Positions 1-7,527 of a DNA stretch of 64,000 nucleotides are shown here, in pieces. This DNA is from Oscillospiraceae bacterium. Its GTDB lineage: Bacteria; Bacillota; Clostridia; Oscillospirales; Oscillospiraceae. Position numbers and translations under genes: made by a program. Each line of letters opens with the position of its first letter. The stretch's first letter is position 1. Location of the stretch: positions 1 through 64,000 of the forward strand of contig JAFYHU010000017.1 in assembly GCA_017538965.1 (NCBI GenBank), read 5' to 3'. Under the pieces are notes generated by a model. That model saw nothing but the letters and a program-made list of their open reading frames with translations, was not told where the DNA came from and did not search any database.

Positions 1-200
1 GAATGAAAAAACCGATGGAAAGCCCAACAAAGTGGGTTTCCATCGGCAGCGACGAGCAGCGAAATGAGCGAGCTTTCCCGACACTTCGGGGAAGCGAGAC
101 GATATGGAGCTTGTGAGGAGCCAGCGCGGCGGAGAAACCTGCGTGCGAGATACCAGTTTCTCTTCCGCGCAATTGCAGAAAGACCAGAACGGGGTTGTCC
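1..200 (+). repeat. modular hairpin repeat, copy A (runs off left edge)
   Basis: Intergenic element with two homologous copies at 6515-6719 and, inverted, at 8699-9031. This copy has three stem-loops in order: CCGATGGAAAGCCC paired with GGGTTTCCATCGG (12-46), GCTTTCCCGA with TTCGGGGAAGC (about 71-94), and GCGCGGCGGAGAAAC with GTTTCTCTTCCGCGC (about 125-173). It ends in CGGGGTTGTC. Alignment with the 8.7-9.0 kb copy implies that the 5' module lies outside the window. No ORF is shared between copies, so it is more likely a structured RNA or MITE-like repeat than a gene. Confidence 0.75.
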
Positions 201-226
201 TGGATCAAATGAGACAATCCCGTTCT
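186..226. terminator. intrinsic terminator-like stem-loop
   Basis: AGAACGGGGTTGTC (186-199) pairs with GACAATCCCGTTCT (213-226). The U-rich tail is better on the plus strand (TTATTTACTTTTT), but the hairpin also sits just past the 3' end of the minus-strand GltS-like gene. One arm is the conserved 3' end of repeat copy A. Confidence 0.5.
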
Positions 227-232
227 GCTTAT

Positions 233-1609
233 TTACTTTTTCCTCCGATGGGCTTTGAAGATGAGCAGGTACAGCAGGGCGAGGTATACGAGCACCAGGC
301 CGATGACCAGCCAGCAGTAGAGGTCGGATTTCGGCGCCAGACCGACCAGAATCAGGACCGGCGCGCCGAGAATGATGCCGAAGCTGCTGCCGATGACCAG
401 ATTGTTGGCCGAGGGAGTGGAGAGATCCGGATCGATTTCGCGCAGAAGCAGAACACCGGAGCTGATGGTGCCGGTGAGCATGCCGTACATCGAAATCAGG
501 CCCTCGTAATAATAATCGGGGTAGACCTTCCTGCAGACGACAGACAGGTGAATCCAGGTGACAGCGGCGCCGAGAATAACCAGCAGCACGAAAGGAAGCC
601 ACAGCCCGCGGATGTCCTCGAGGTTGATGGAGGCAATCCCGGCGACGATCATGACATCGAAAAAGAAGCCCGAGAGGCGGTTGAGCAGATAATTGTTCTG
701 ATACTGCCGCGTGATCAGCCCCGAACGCTTGCCGCGCTCGAGCAGCACGCGAAGCAGGATGGCGAGAGCGGAGCCGATAATGAAGTTGAAGCCCCAGATC
801 AGGGTATTGACGGTCTTCGCGAGACCCGGGGAGAGGGCCGCAATGCCGGAGGTCAGCCCCCAGGCGGCCAGGTAGGTCGCCAGATAGACCAGCAGAATCA
901 TCGCAAACTGAACCGACAGCTTGTCAATGGAATCGGAGACGGGGATCTCGTCCCGGCTCTGGAAGAAATCGGCGTCCGGTTCCTCTTCAGCCGCAGAGCG
1001 GGTCTTGCCGACCTTTCCCCTGCGCGAGAGGATGTTCAGAATGACGACCCCGACGATGCAGGCGACCAGATACCCTGCGGCCGCGACCGCCAGGCCGAAG
1101 CTGCGACCGCCCGCAAAGCCGAGTGCCTCATAGCTCGAGCCGACGTTGTTCGCCTGACCGGGACCCTGGCCGAAGCCCATGGGGAGCAGCATGCCGGCCG
1201 CCTTGAAGAGACCGGGCATCAGAGTATAGCCGAGCAGCAGCGTGATCAGCAGACCGGTCATGCCCTGCACCAGATAGGTGCTGACGATGACGGCGCCCGA
1301 TTTCAGGCCGGTCAGGTCGCCTTTTCTGGCGAGGTCTTTTTCCGACGGGACACGCAGACTCATGGCGATGAAGCCGAGGGCGATGCCGTGATAGACCAGC
1401 ATCTCGAGAAGTTCATCATCCAGCTTCACCAGGCCGATGATCTTGGCGATCAGCAGCAGAAAGCCGCCGAGCACGGCGATCGGCATCAGGCTTTTGCGGA
1501 TCAGACCGACTCTCTGCCGAAGCAGGTTTGCCAGCAGGATCGCGCCGGCAATCAGGCCCATCTGCACAATGACGTTCCACAGCGCGTGGTTGGCAGCAGA
1601 ATAATCCAT
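233..1609 (-). CDS. GltS-like sodium/glutamate symporter family protein
   Basis: A 458-residue polytopic membrane protein with about ten to twelve hydrophobic segments, probably a secondary carrier for a dicarboxylic amino acid or related anion. The half containing GFGQGPGQANNVGSS (around residues 145-160) resembles the GltS re-entrant loop, which is normally of the type GHGTAAG. Glycine-rich helices such as GMLTGTISSGVLLLRE (about residues 378-393) occupy the equivalent place in the second half. A charged cytoplasmic linker (about 200-225, EEEPDADFFQSRDE) divides the two halves. The ATG lies 3 bases after the plsC-like stop, so it is probably translationally coupled and last in the operon proS - HD - plsC - this gene. 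The substrate is not provable from sequence, because the loop differs from true GltS. Confidence 0.75.
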   Translation of the reverse strand: MDYSAANHALWNVIVQMGLIAGAILLANLLRQRVGLIRKSLMPIAVLGGFLLLIAKIIGLVKLDDELLEMLVYHGIALGFIAMSLRVPSEKDLARKGDLTGLKSGAVIVSTYLVQGMTGLLITLLLGYTLMPGLFKAAGMLLPMGFGQGPGQANNVGSSYEALGFAGGRSFGLAVAAAGYLVACIVGVVILNILSRRGKVGKTRSAAEEEPDADFFQSRDEIPVSDSIDKLSVQFAMILLVYLATYLAAWGLTSGIAALSPGLAKTVNTLIWGFNFIIGSALAILLRVLLERGKRSGLITRQYQNNYLLNRLSGFFFDVMIVAGIASINLEDIRGLWLPFVLLVILGAAVTWIHLSVVCRKVYPDYYYEGLISMYGMLTGTISSGVLLLREIDPDLSTPSANNLVIGSSFGIILGAPVLILVGLAPKSDLYCWLVIGLVLVYLALLYLLIFKAHRRKK

Positions 1610-1612
1610 TGC

Positions 1613-2752
1613 TCAAGTTTCCCTCCAGACTTCCAGGTATTTGCGGAAACAGATATCGGTCTTCGAACGGATTTCGTAATATTCCCCGTGAGCGCTCAGC
1701 AGGAGGCGGTCGGCCAGAACATCGGCCATGCCGCTGATGTCCTTCAGGGGAAAGCGGAAGCCGGCACAGTCCAGCCGGTCTTCATACTGCTGAAGCACGC
1801 CGCTGCCGAGGAGCTCTTCCTGATGGCCGCTGCCGAGGCGGTAAAGACTGACCCCGCCGTCCGAAAAGAGCAGTCCGTCCGGCCCCTCCTGGCTGAAGTC
1901 CCGGCTGCGCAGGACGTCCTTCTGCCAGGCATCCCATTCGGCAATCTCCGAAAAGGGCTTGTCCGGCCGGTAGAATCCTGTTTCCAGGTATTCCAGATCC
2001 AGTCCGCAGGAGCAGAAAATCCGGTTCCCCCTGGTACGCAGGGTTCCGATGCGCCGGCAGCGCGGACAGAGAAACAGCGCGCGCTCCATCCCCTCGGCGC
2101 GGTTTTTTCCGCGGTAGGCGACAGGGTCCTGACGCTGCCGCTCCCAGGCATCCTCACGGATGTCCCGGGTGATCAGGTCATTGACCTCCTGAGCGGTCAT
2201 GGTCTGCAGCTCTTCCGGAGGATAAATGCCGACCGGATGGCCGTAGACACGGCCACGGCGGATGCCTCTCCCCCAGCGGGGCAGGCTCAGATAAGCACCC
2301 TCCAGACGGTAGGTGACCAGCGTGGCGCCGGAGCTTTTGGCCAGCTTCCCCGTGGCGGGAAAGATCGGATTGTTCTGCCCGGCCCAGCACTGTTCGCCCT
2401 CGGCAAACAGGCAGACCGAGTGTCCGGCCTTCAGATGACGCAGGCAGGCTTTCACCGTGTCCATGCCGGTCGAGGCTTTCCGCCGGGGAATCAGCGCGAC
2501 CAGATAATCGATGACGTCGGAGACGAAGCCGAGGCGGAAGAGATGCTCGCTGGCGACATAGTAGACATGCTTGTCGTGCAGACTGGTGGCCACCAGCAGC
2601 GGGTCCCAGGCGCAGGCATGGTTCGGAACCAGCAGGATCGGTCCGTCGACATGAAGATCCTCGTGGGTCATGTTGAATTTTCGGCTGAGAGGACGGTTCA
2701 TCGCAATCTCAATCAGATGAAAGACGCGCTGATGCCGCTGCCAGGTATCCAT
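1613..2752 (-). CDS. PlsC-type lysophospholipid acyltransferase with C-terminal zinc ribbon
   Basis: Membrane-associated acyltransferase of the AGPAT/LPLAT family, which transfers an acyl group to lysophosphatidic acid or a related acceptor. The catalytic HxxxxD motif is NHACAWDP (near residue 45), and the later FAEGE block is the family's acyl-acceptor motif. After the roughly 200-residue PlsC domain comes an unusual tail with CPRC and CSCG pairs (about 225-250), read here as a zinc ribbon; plain PlsC proteins of about 200-250 residues lack it. I use the ATG at 2752 because GGAGGG precedes it by 6 bases; an upstream TTG at 2770 would overlap that site. It is the third gene of the minus-strand operon. 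The exact acceptor is unknown. Confidence 0.8.
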   Translation of the reverse strand: MDTWQRHQRVFHLIEIAMNRPLSRKFNMTHEDLHVDGPILLVPNHACAWDPLLVATSLHDKHVYYVASEHLFRLGFVSDVIDYLVALIPRRKASTGMDTVKACLRHLKAGHSVCLFAEGEQCWAGQNNPIFPATGKLAKSSGATLVTYRLEGAYLSLPRWGRGIRRGRVYGHPVGIYPPEELQTMTAQEVNDLITRDIREDAWERQRQDPVAYRGKNRAEGMERALFLCPRCRRIGTLRTRGNRIFCSCGLDLEYLETGFYRPDKPFSEIAEWDAWQKDVLRSRDFSQEGPDGLLFSDGGVSLYRLGSGHQEELLGSGVLQQYEDRLDCAGFRFPLKDISGMADVLADRLLLSAHGEYYEIRSKTDICFRKYLEVWRET

Positions 2753-2782
2753 AAACGGCCCTCCAAACAAACGGGCGGAAGC

Positions 2783-3349
2783 TTAAAACCCGATCTCTTC
2801 CTTATGCGCCGTCATACCGTCGATGCAGCACTGCATGACGACGGCGGGATCCATGCCCAGCATTTCAAAGCCCTGCTCGATTACGGCACGGTCGCACTTG
2901 GCGGCAAATTTCCGGTCTTTATATTTCTTCTTAAAGCTCTTCACGCTCATGCCGTCCATGCCCTCGGGCCGCATCAGGCCGTAGGCATGGATGATGCCGG
3001 TCAGCTCATCCACGGTAAACAGACTTTTGTCCAGATTGCTTTCCGGCTTCACCTCGTCGCAGGTCAGGCCCCAGCCGTGAGAGATGATGCTGCGGATGTC
3101 CTCTTCATCGACGCCTTCGGGCTCCAGGAGCTCGCGTACATGGTGGCAGTGCTCTTCGACGGAGGGATATTTTTCATAGTCCACGTCGTGCAGCCAGCCG
3201 ATGGCCTCCCAATGATCCCGGTCCTCGCCGAAATAATCGGCCATGGCACCCATCGCCGCGCTGACACAGGCGGCATGCACGAACAGGTGCTGTTCGGTGG
3301 TGTGCTTCGGAAGAATTTCCTTTGCGCGCTGCAGGGTAAGTTTACTCAT
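2783..3349 (-). CDS. HD-domain metal-dependent hydrolase
   Basis: A 188-residue HD-superfamily protein. Predicted metal ligands: the His of HTTEQHLFVHA (about 15-26), LHDVD (the HD pair, about residue 53), EEHCHHV and SHGWG. The family hydrolyses phosphate esters of nucleotides or similar small molecules; the substrate here is unknown. It contains one HD domain and nothing else. It lies 42 bases downstream of proS and 30 bases upstream of the plsC-like gene on the same strand, so it is part of that operon. Confidence 0.75.
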   Translation of the reverse strand: MSKLTLQRAKEILPKHTTEQHLFVHAACVSAAMGAMADYFGEDRDHWEAIGWLHDVDYEKYPSVEEHCHHVRELLEPEGVDEEDIRSIISHGWGLTCDEVKPESNLDKSLFTVDELTGIIHAYGLMRPEGMDGMSVKSFKKKYKDRKFAAKCDRAVIEQGFEMLGMDPAVVMQCCIDGMTAHKEEIGF

Positions 3350-3390
3350 AGTTTTCTCATCTCTTTCTGTTTGCGGATGGTAAAAATGCT

Positions 3391-4827
3391 TCAGTAGGCG
3401 ACGCCCCAGTAGATCATGTGCTTCGCGGGCCTGCCGCAGCAGGCGCAGGTCTCGCCGAGCTGTTCCTGCCGGAACGGGATGCAGCGGGAGGACATGCCGC
3501 CCTCTTCCTTCATCTTCTGCTCGCAGGCATCACTGCCGCACCACATGGTCTTGATGAAGCCGCCGCGCTCATTCTGCAGGCGCTTTGCCTCTTCAATGCT
3601 GCAGGCGGGGAAGATATGCTCTTCCAGATTCTTCAGGGCGGCGTCGTACAGCCCCTGCTGCACGGCGTCCAGAAGTTCGGGAAGCTTTGCCTCCAGGTCG
3701 TCCAGAGAGACGGTCGTCTTTTCGCCGTTGTCGCGGCGGACGGCCACGCAGACATTGTTCTCGATGTCGCGGGGACCGAGCTCCAGGCGCAGCGGCACGC
3801 CCTTCATCTCGTACTGGGCGCATTTCCAGCCGAGGCTGTTGTCCGAGAAATCAGCCTGTACGCGGATGCCCGCGGCCGCAATCCGGCCGAGGAGCTCCCG
3901 GGCCTTTTCGGCAACACCCGGCTTGTGGGCGGCGACCGGAACCAGAATGACCTGGATGGGCGCGATTTTCGGAGGCAGGACCAGGCCGTTGTTGTCGCCG
4001 TGGGCCATGATGACCGCACCGATCATGCGGGTGGTCGAACCCCAGGAGGTCTGGAAGGGATACTGCAGCTTGTTGTCCCGTCCGGTAAAGGTGACATCGT
4101 AGGCGCGGGAGAACTTGTCGCCGAAATAGTGCGAAGTCGCACCCTGCAGGGCCTTGTGATCCTTCATCAGGCACTCGACTGTGTAAGTGGCCTCAGCGCC
4201 GGCGAACTTTTCCTTGTCAGTCTTGCGGCCGCGCACCACCGGGATCGCGAGGACCTTTTCAAAGAAATCGGCATAGGTATTCAGCTGCTGCTCGGTTTCC
4301 TGCTGCGCCTCTTCGGCGGTCTCGTGGATGGTGTGGCCTTCCTGCCACCAGAACTCCCGCGAACGCAGGAAGGGACGGGTGGTCTTTTCCCAGCGGATGA
4401 CCGAGCACCACTGGTTATAGAGCATGGGAAGCTCGCGGTAAGAGTGCAGCACGCGGGACCAGTGATCACAGAACATGGTCTCGGAGGTCGGACGGAAAGC
4501 CAGGCGCTCTTCCAGCGGCTCGCTGCCGCCCATGGTAACCCAGGCGACCTCGGGCGCAAAGCCGTTGACCAGCTCGCCCTCCTTCTTCAGAAGGCTTTCG
4601 GGAATCAGCACGGGCATGGCCACGTTGACATGGCCGGTGGCTTTGAAGGCGGCGTCCATGATCTGCTGCATGTTTTCCCAGATGGCATAGCCGTAGGGGC
4701 GCAGAATGGTAAAGCCCTTGACCGAAGCGTACTCGACCAGTTCGGCTTTCCGGCAGATGTCGGTATACCACTGGGCGAAATCGGTCTCCATATCGGTAAT
4801 CTGTTCTACTTTTTTCTCTTTAGCCAT
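3391..4827 (-). CDS. proS: proline--tRNA ligase, type 3 (archaeal/eukaryotic-like)
   Basis: Charges tRNA-Pro with proline in the cytoplasm. The 478-residue length and absence of the inserted editing domain match the short type 3 ProS found in many Clostridia. Class II synthetase motif 2 is visible as RPTSETMF...FLRSREFWWQEGHT (about 112-168). The anticodon-binding domain follows (ILVPVAAH to LELGPRDI), then the C-terminal zinc-like domain with CG(S)DAC, ETCACCG and a final WGVAY. The ATG at 4827 follows a CGGAG site. A consensus promoter lies about 50 bases upstream; the leader is too short for a T-box. First gene of the minus-strand operon ending with the GltS-like carrier. Confidence 0.95.
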   Translation of the reverse strand: MAKEKKVEQITDMETDFAQWYTDICRKAELVEYASVKGFTILRPYGYAIWENMQQIMDAAFKATGHVNVAMPVLIPESLLKKEGELVNGFAPEVAWVTMGGSEPLEERLAFRPTSETMFCDHWSRVLHSYRELPMLYNQWCSVIRWEKTTRPFLRSREFWWQEGHTIHETAEEAQQETEQQLNTYADFFEKVLAIPVVRGRKTDKEKFAGAEATYTVECLMKDHKALQGATSHYFGDKFSRAYDVTFTGRDNKLQYPFQTSWGSTTRMIGAVIMAHGDNNGLVLPPKIAPIQVILVPVAAHKPGVAEKARELLGRIAAAGIRVQADFSDNSLGWKCAQYEMKGVPLRLELGPRDIENNVCVAVRRDNGEKTTVSLDDLEAKLPELLDAVQQGLYDAALKNLEEHIFPACSIEEAKRLQNERGGFIKTMWCGSDACEQKMKEEGGMSSRCIPFRQEQLGETCACCGRPAKHMIYWGVAY

Positions 4828-4874
4828 ACATATTCTCCGTTCTTTGCGGCTTTGAAAAGCTGCGAATCCATAAT

Positions 4875-4903
4875 ATTTTAAGCTTCCCGTCCCTGCTTGT
4901 CAA
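4875..4903 (-). promoter_or_regulatory. sigma-A promoter of proS operon
   Basis: On the minus strand, TTGACA (4903-4898) and TAAAAT (4880-4875) are separated by 17 bases. The expected start site is about 40 bases upstream of the proS ATG. Confidence 0.75.
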
Positions 4904-4944
4904 GGCCCGAAAACGCCGGAAAAACCCGGAAAACAAAGAAATCC

Positions 4945-5001
4945 TTGACCTTGCGGGGGACTGACGGTATAATAACCGTGTATGTCCGGCTGCAGCCGGA
5001 C
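4945..5001 (+). promoter_or_regulatory. promoter with 5'-terminal leader hairpin
   Basis: TTGACC (4945-4950), 17-base spacer, TATAAT (4968-4973). Transcription should start near 4980, directly in front of the perfect 18-bp palindrome GTCCGGCTGCAGCCGGAC (4984-5001), so the mRNA would begin with a stem-loop that could protect its 5' end. The proS promoter diverges from it about 40 bases away. Confidence 0.7.
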
Positions 5002-5029
5002 GGATCCGAAGAATTCGGAGGTGAGTTTC

Positions 5030-6292
5030 ATCACAAAACAGCAGTTCATGACAGAGCTTTCCAAGCTGCTGACCTTCATGTATGATGAAGACCGGCAGCG
5101 GGCGCTGAAGATGTATGAGAGAATGTTCGCCATCGCCGAGGACGACCAGGGTCTGATTCAGCACCTGATGTCGCCGACCCGGCAGGCGGTTGTCATTGCC
5201 CGCGCCTATGACGCGAAGGAGAGAAAGCTTTCGGTTTCCGCACAGAAAAAGGGAGACGAATACGAAGAGAGCACGGACATTCCTCCGTTTGTGCTGGCCA
5301 TCAACAAGATCTTCGACGAGCTGTTTCCGGAGGAAGACGCCGCGCAGTCGCTGACGGAGGATCAGGTCTCGTTTTTCGATCTCGGCGTGGACCCCGGAAA
5401 AGTAGAGGTCAAAAAACCGGTCGTTCCGAAGGCCGAGGTGCTTCTGAGCGACACGCAGAACTTCCCTGCCATTCTGCCTCCCGACAGCTCCGAAGAGACG
5501 GAAGAGGAAGAAACAGAGGAGGAAGAGCCGGAAGAAGAGGAAGTTCTGCTTCCGGAGCCGGAGGAGGAAGCAAAGCCTGCTCCGCAGGAAGAAGAGGAAG
5601 ACGCCGGGGAAGAGACGCCCGCGGCGGAAGAGAGCGCCGAAGCGCAGCCCAAAGAAAGCAGCGAAGCCCCGGATGCGGCGGAAGACGAAAACCATGTACC
5701 CGCAGCTTCGGAGAAGGAAGCTTCTCTGAGCGATTCCGCCGACGAAGCACCGGAGAAAACGCCCGAAGCCGCTTCGGACGAAGAGCCGGAGGAGACGGAA
5801 AGCGCAGAACCGGAACCGGCGGAAGCACCGGGAAAGAACCTTCTGCAGACGGTTCAGGACCTGTTTCCCGAGGAAAAGGCGGAATTCAGCATACAGATTG
5901 AGGAACCGGAAGAAGAGGCGCCGAAGAAGAGACGGCGCATCGTTCCGATGAAGCGGGTGACCAATGTTCCCCTGCTGGTTCTCTTTCTGATTCTTGCAAT
6001 CCCGATCACCCTGCTGCTGCTGATCCTGCTGTTGATTCCGACGCTGCTCAGCTTCAGCGTGTCCCTGGCGATGATTGCGCTGGGGGTGACCCTGATTCTC
6101 GCGGCCTTCAGCGGTTTTGCGGTTCTGGCCGATGTGCTGCTGCTGTTCGGCGCCGCCATCATTGCGCTGGCGCTGGGTCTGGTCTTCCTGTGGATAAGCA
6201 TCTGGCTGATCGGCGGCGTGATGGTCGGACTGGTACGTGCCGTGCGCGAACTGGCGCAGAACTGGTGCACGAAGGAGGTGCCGGTATTATGA
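5030..6292 (+). CDS. DUF1700-like N-terminus, acidic linker, C-terminal membrane domain
   Basis: Residues 1-60 (ITKQQFMTELSKLL...) resemble the helical head of DUF1700-family membrane proteins, which are usually encoded beside DUF4097 genes. About 170 residues of Glu/Pro/Ala-rich low-complexity sequence follow, then a basic patch (KKRRRI) and about three to four hydrophobic segments. Start choice: the strong GGAGGTGA (5017-5024) is 5 bases before ATC at 5030, which would give MTKQQFM as in relatives. The in-frame ATG at 4982 is at the predicted transcription start, and the ATG at 5048 is too far from the ribosome site. A rare ATC start is therefore inferred. Function unknown; an envelope role is likely. 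Confidence 0.7.
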   Translation: MTKQQFMTELSKLLTFMYDEDRQRALKMYERMFAIAEDDQGLIQHLMSPTRQAVVIARAYDAKERKLSVSAQKKGDEYEESTDIPPFVLAINKIFDELFPEEDAAQSLTEDQVSFFDLGVDPGKVEVKKPVVPKAEVLLSDTQNFPAILPPDSSEETEEEETEEEEPEEEEVLLPEPEEEAKPAPQEEEEDAGEETPAAEESAEAQPKESSEAPDAAEDENHVPAASEKEASLSDSADEAPEKTPEAASDEEPEETESAEPEPAEAPGKNLLQTVQDLFPEEKAEFSIQIEEPEEEAPKKRRRIVPMKRVTNVPLLVLFLILAIPITLLLLILLLIPTLLSFSVSLAMIALGVTLILAAFSGFAVLADVLLLFGAAIIALALGLVFLWISIWLIGGVMVGLVRAVRELAQNWCTKEVPVL

Positions 6293-6498
6293 AAAACGGC
6301 TGGAGAGTCATTCTCATCATCGCGGCACTGGCCATCCTGCTCGGCGCGGTATGCGTCGGCGTAGGGATCCTGACCGGGGCGGAAACCGACCGCATCCTTC
6401 AGAGCCTCAACAATGATTACCATCTGAACACCTATGTGCAGGTTTATACCGACTATCTCGGACAGCTGTGGCGATGGGCCGCCGGCCTGTTCGGGTAA
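6289..6498 (+). CDS. small single-span membrane protein, DUF4097-like leader without the adhesin domain
   Basis: A 69-residue protein starting MKNGWRVILIIAALAILLG, overlapping the preceding stop by ATGA, so translationally coupled. One transmembrane helix (residues 6-29) is followed by about 40 polar residues. The opening resembles the N-termini of DUF4097 proteins that commonly follow DUF1700 genes, but the beta-helical body is absent. It may be a remnant or a minimal partner of the upstream protein. Confidence 0.7.
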   Translation: MKNGWRVILIIAALAILLGAVCVGVGILTGAETDRILQSLNNDYHLNTYVQVYTDYLGQLWRWAAGLFG

Positions 6499-6514
6499 AA
6501 CTCTCAAATGATAA

Positions 6515-6719
6515 ACGGGGTTGTCTCAAATTACTTGCAATCAGCTCCCCTTCAGGCTGTACCATTTCGCGGCAAGAGCAGGTACTGCCCCTGACCGAGC
6601 TCCTGCTGCCGCGAACAGAGAGCGGAGGAAAGTATACAAAAAGCGCGGCGGAGAAACATCGGTGCGAGGGACCAGTTTCTCTTCCGCGCAATTGCATAAA
6701 GCTGAGATCGGGGTTGTCC
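6515..6719 (+). repeat. modular hairpin repeat, copy B (middle module missing)
   Basis: Has the 5' module (TTCGCGG ... CCGCGAA enclosing GGTACTGCCCCT) and the 3' module (GCGCGGCGGAGAAAC pairing with GTTTCTCTTCCGCGC), bounded by CGGGGTTGTC at both ends. The two-hairpin middle module of copies A and C is missing. It lies between convergent genes. Confidence 0.75.
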
Positions 6720-6755
6720 GGAGTTCTGCGGCAACCTCTTTTTTGATGGTAAAAA

Positions 6756-7394
6756 TTATTCCGTTTCCTCTTCGCCCGGCAGCGGTTTGATGTCCACCCG
6801 CCTGCCGCGGACGGAAAGCCTGCCGGCACAGAAGAGGGAAACCGACTCGTTCAGCAGCGGCCATTCGCATTCTTCCATCAGCCTGGCCGTCAGCGTCTGA
6901 ACGGTGTCCTCCGGACTGACCTCCAGAGAACGCTGCATGATAACGGCCCGGACACGGCCGTCGCTGTCCGAAAAATACGAGGTGGCACCCGTGACCTTGA
7001 GGCCGGTTTCCAGCGCCAGCTCCACCGGATCTCCCTCTTCTTCGCTGAAGGCGGGGTAAAGCGCGGGATAGGTGCCGATGACACGGTTGCGGAACTGGTA
7101 CGGCACGACGCCGAGGGAGCAGTCATAGCCCGCCAGAATGACCAGCTCGATATCCATGTCCTTGAGCTTGTTGGCGACCGCCATACTGTGGCTGGTGCTG
7201 TTCGGGAACAGCTCGGGATCGACCACAAAGGCCGGGATGCCCGCGCTGAGCGCGCGCGTCATGGCGTAGCAGCCCTGCTGTGGGCAGATCACGGCCACCA
7301 GTTCAAAATTCGGTATTTCATTGAAGTAAACTGCATCCAGAATTGCCTGGAGTCTGGATCCGTCGCCGGAAGCCAGAACAGCCGCTCGGACCAT
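6756..7394 (-). CDS. PurN-like formyltransferase homologue lacking catalytic residues
   Basis: A 212-residue protein with the fold signature of phosphoribosylglycinamide formyltransferase: VLASGDGSRLQAILDA (residues 6-21, phosphate loop) and ALETGLKVTGATSYF. The active-site block, normally INIHPSLLPAF, reads IGTYPALYPAF, so both the catalytic Asn and His are replaced. The later Asp in the DxG segment reads GRVRAV. The formyl transfer step of purine synthesis is therefore doubtful; a binding or altered role is inferred. It is divergent from the phosphatase/GNAT gene and not beside other pur genes. Length is normal, so this is not a truncation. Confidence 0.75.
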   Translation of the reverse strand: MVRAAVLASGDGSRLQAILDAVYFNEIPNFELVAVICPQQGCYAMTRALSAGIPAFVVDPELFPNSTSHSMAVANKLKDMDIELVILAGYDCSLGVVPYQFRNRVIGTYPALYPAFSEEEGDPVELALETGLKVTGATSYFSDSDGRVRAVIMQRSLEVSPEDTVQTLTARLMEECEWPLLNESVSLFCAGRLSVRGRRVDIKPLPGEEETE

Positions 7395-7426
7395 GGTTCA
7401 GATACCTCTCAGAAAGAAAAAGAGTC

Positions 7427-7455
7427 TTGTACACGGCGGGGGGAACGTCTATAAT
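7427..7455 (+). promoter_or_regulatory. promoter of phosphatase-GNAT gene
   Basis: TTGTAC (7427-7432), 17-base spacer, TATAAT (7450-7455). The coding start at 7528 leaves a leader of about 65 bases. Confidence 0.65.
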
Positions 7456-7527
7456 ATGCTCAGATTCCCCGGGCGCTGTCATATTATACTTGATTCTGCG
7501 CCCGCGGTCAAGCGCCGGAGGAATGGA

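Noticed and set aside
104..3397. 1097-codon plus-strand ORF
   Set aside because: Antisense to four well-recognised minus-strand genes; Gln/Asp/His-rich composition typical of a high-GC shadow frame.
4828..4944. T-box or other riboswitch before proS
   Set aside because: Promoter lies about 50 bases from the ATG; the leader is too short for a T-box.
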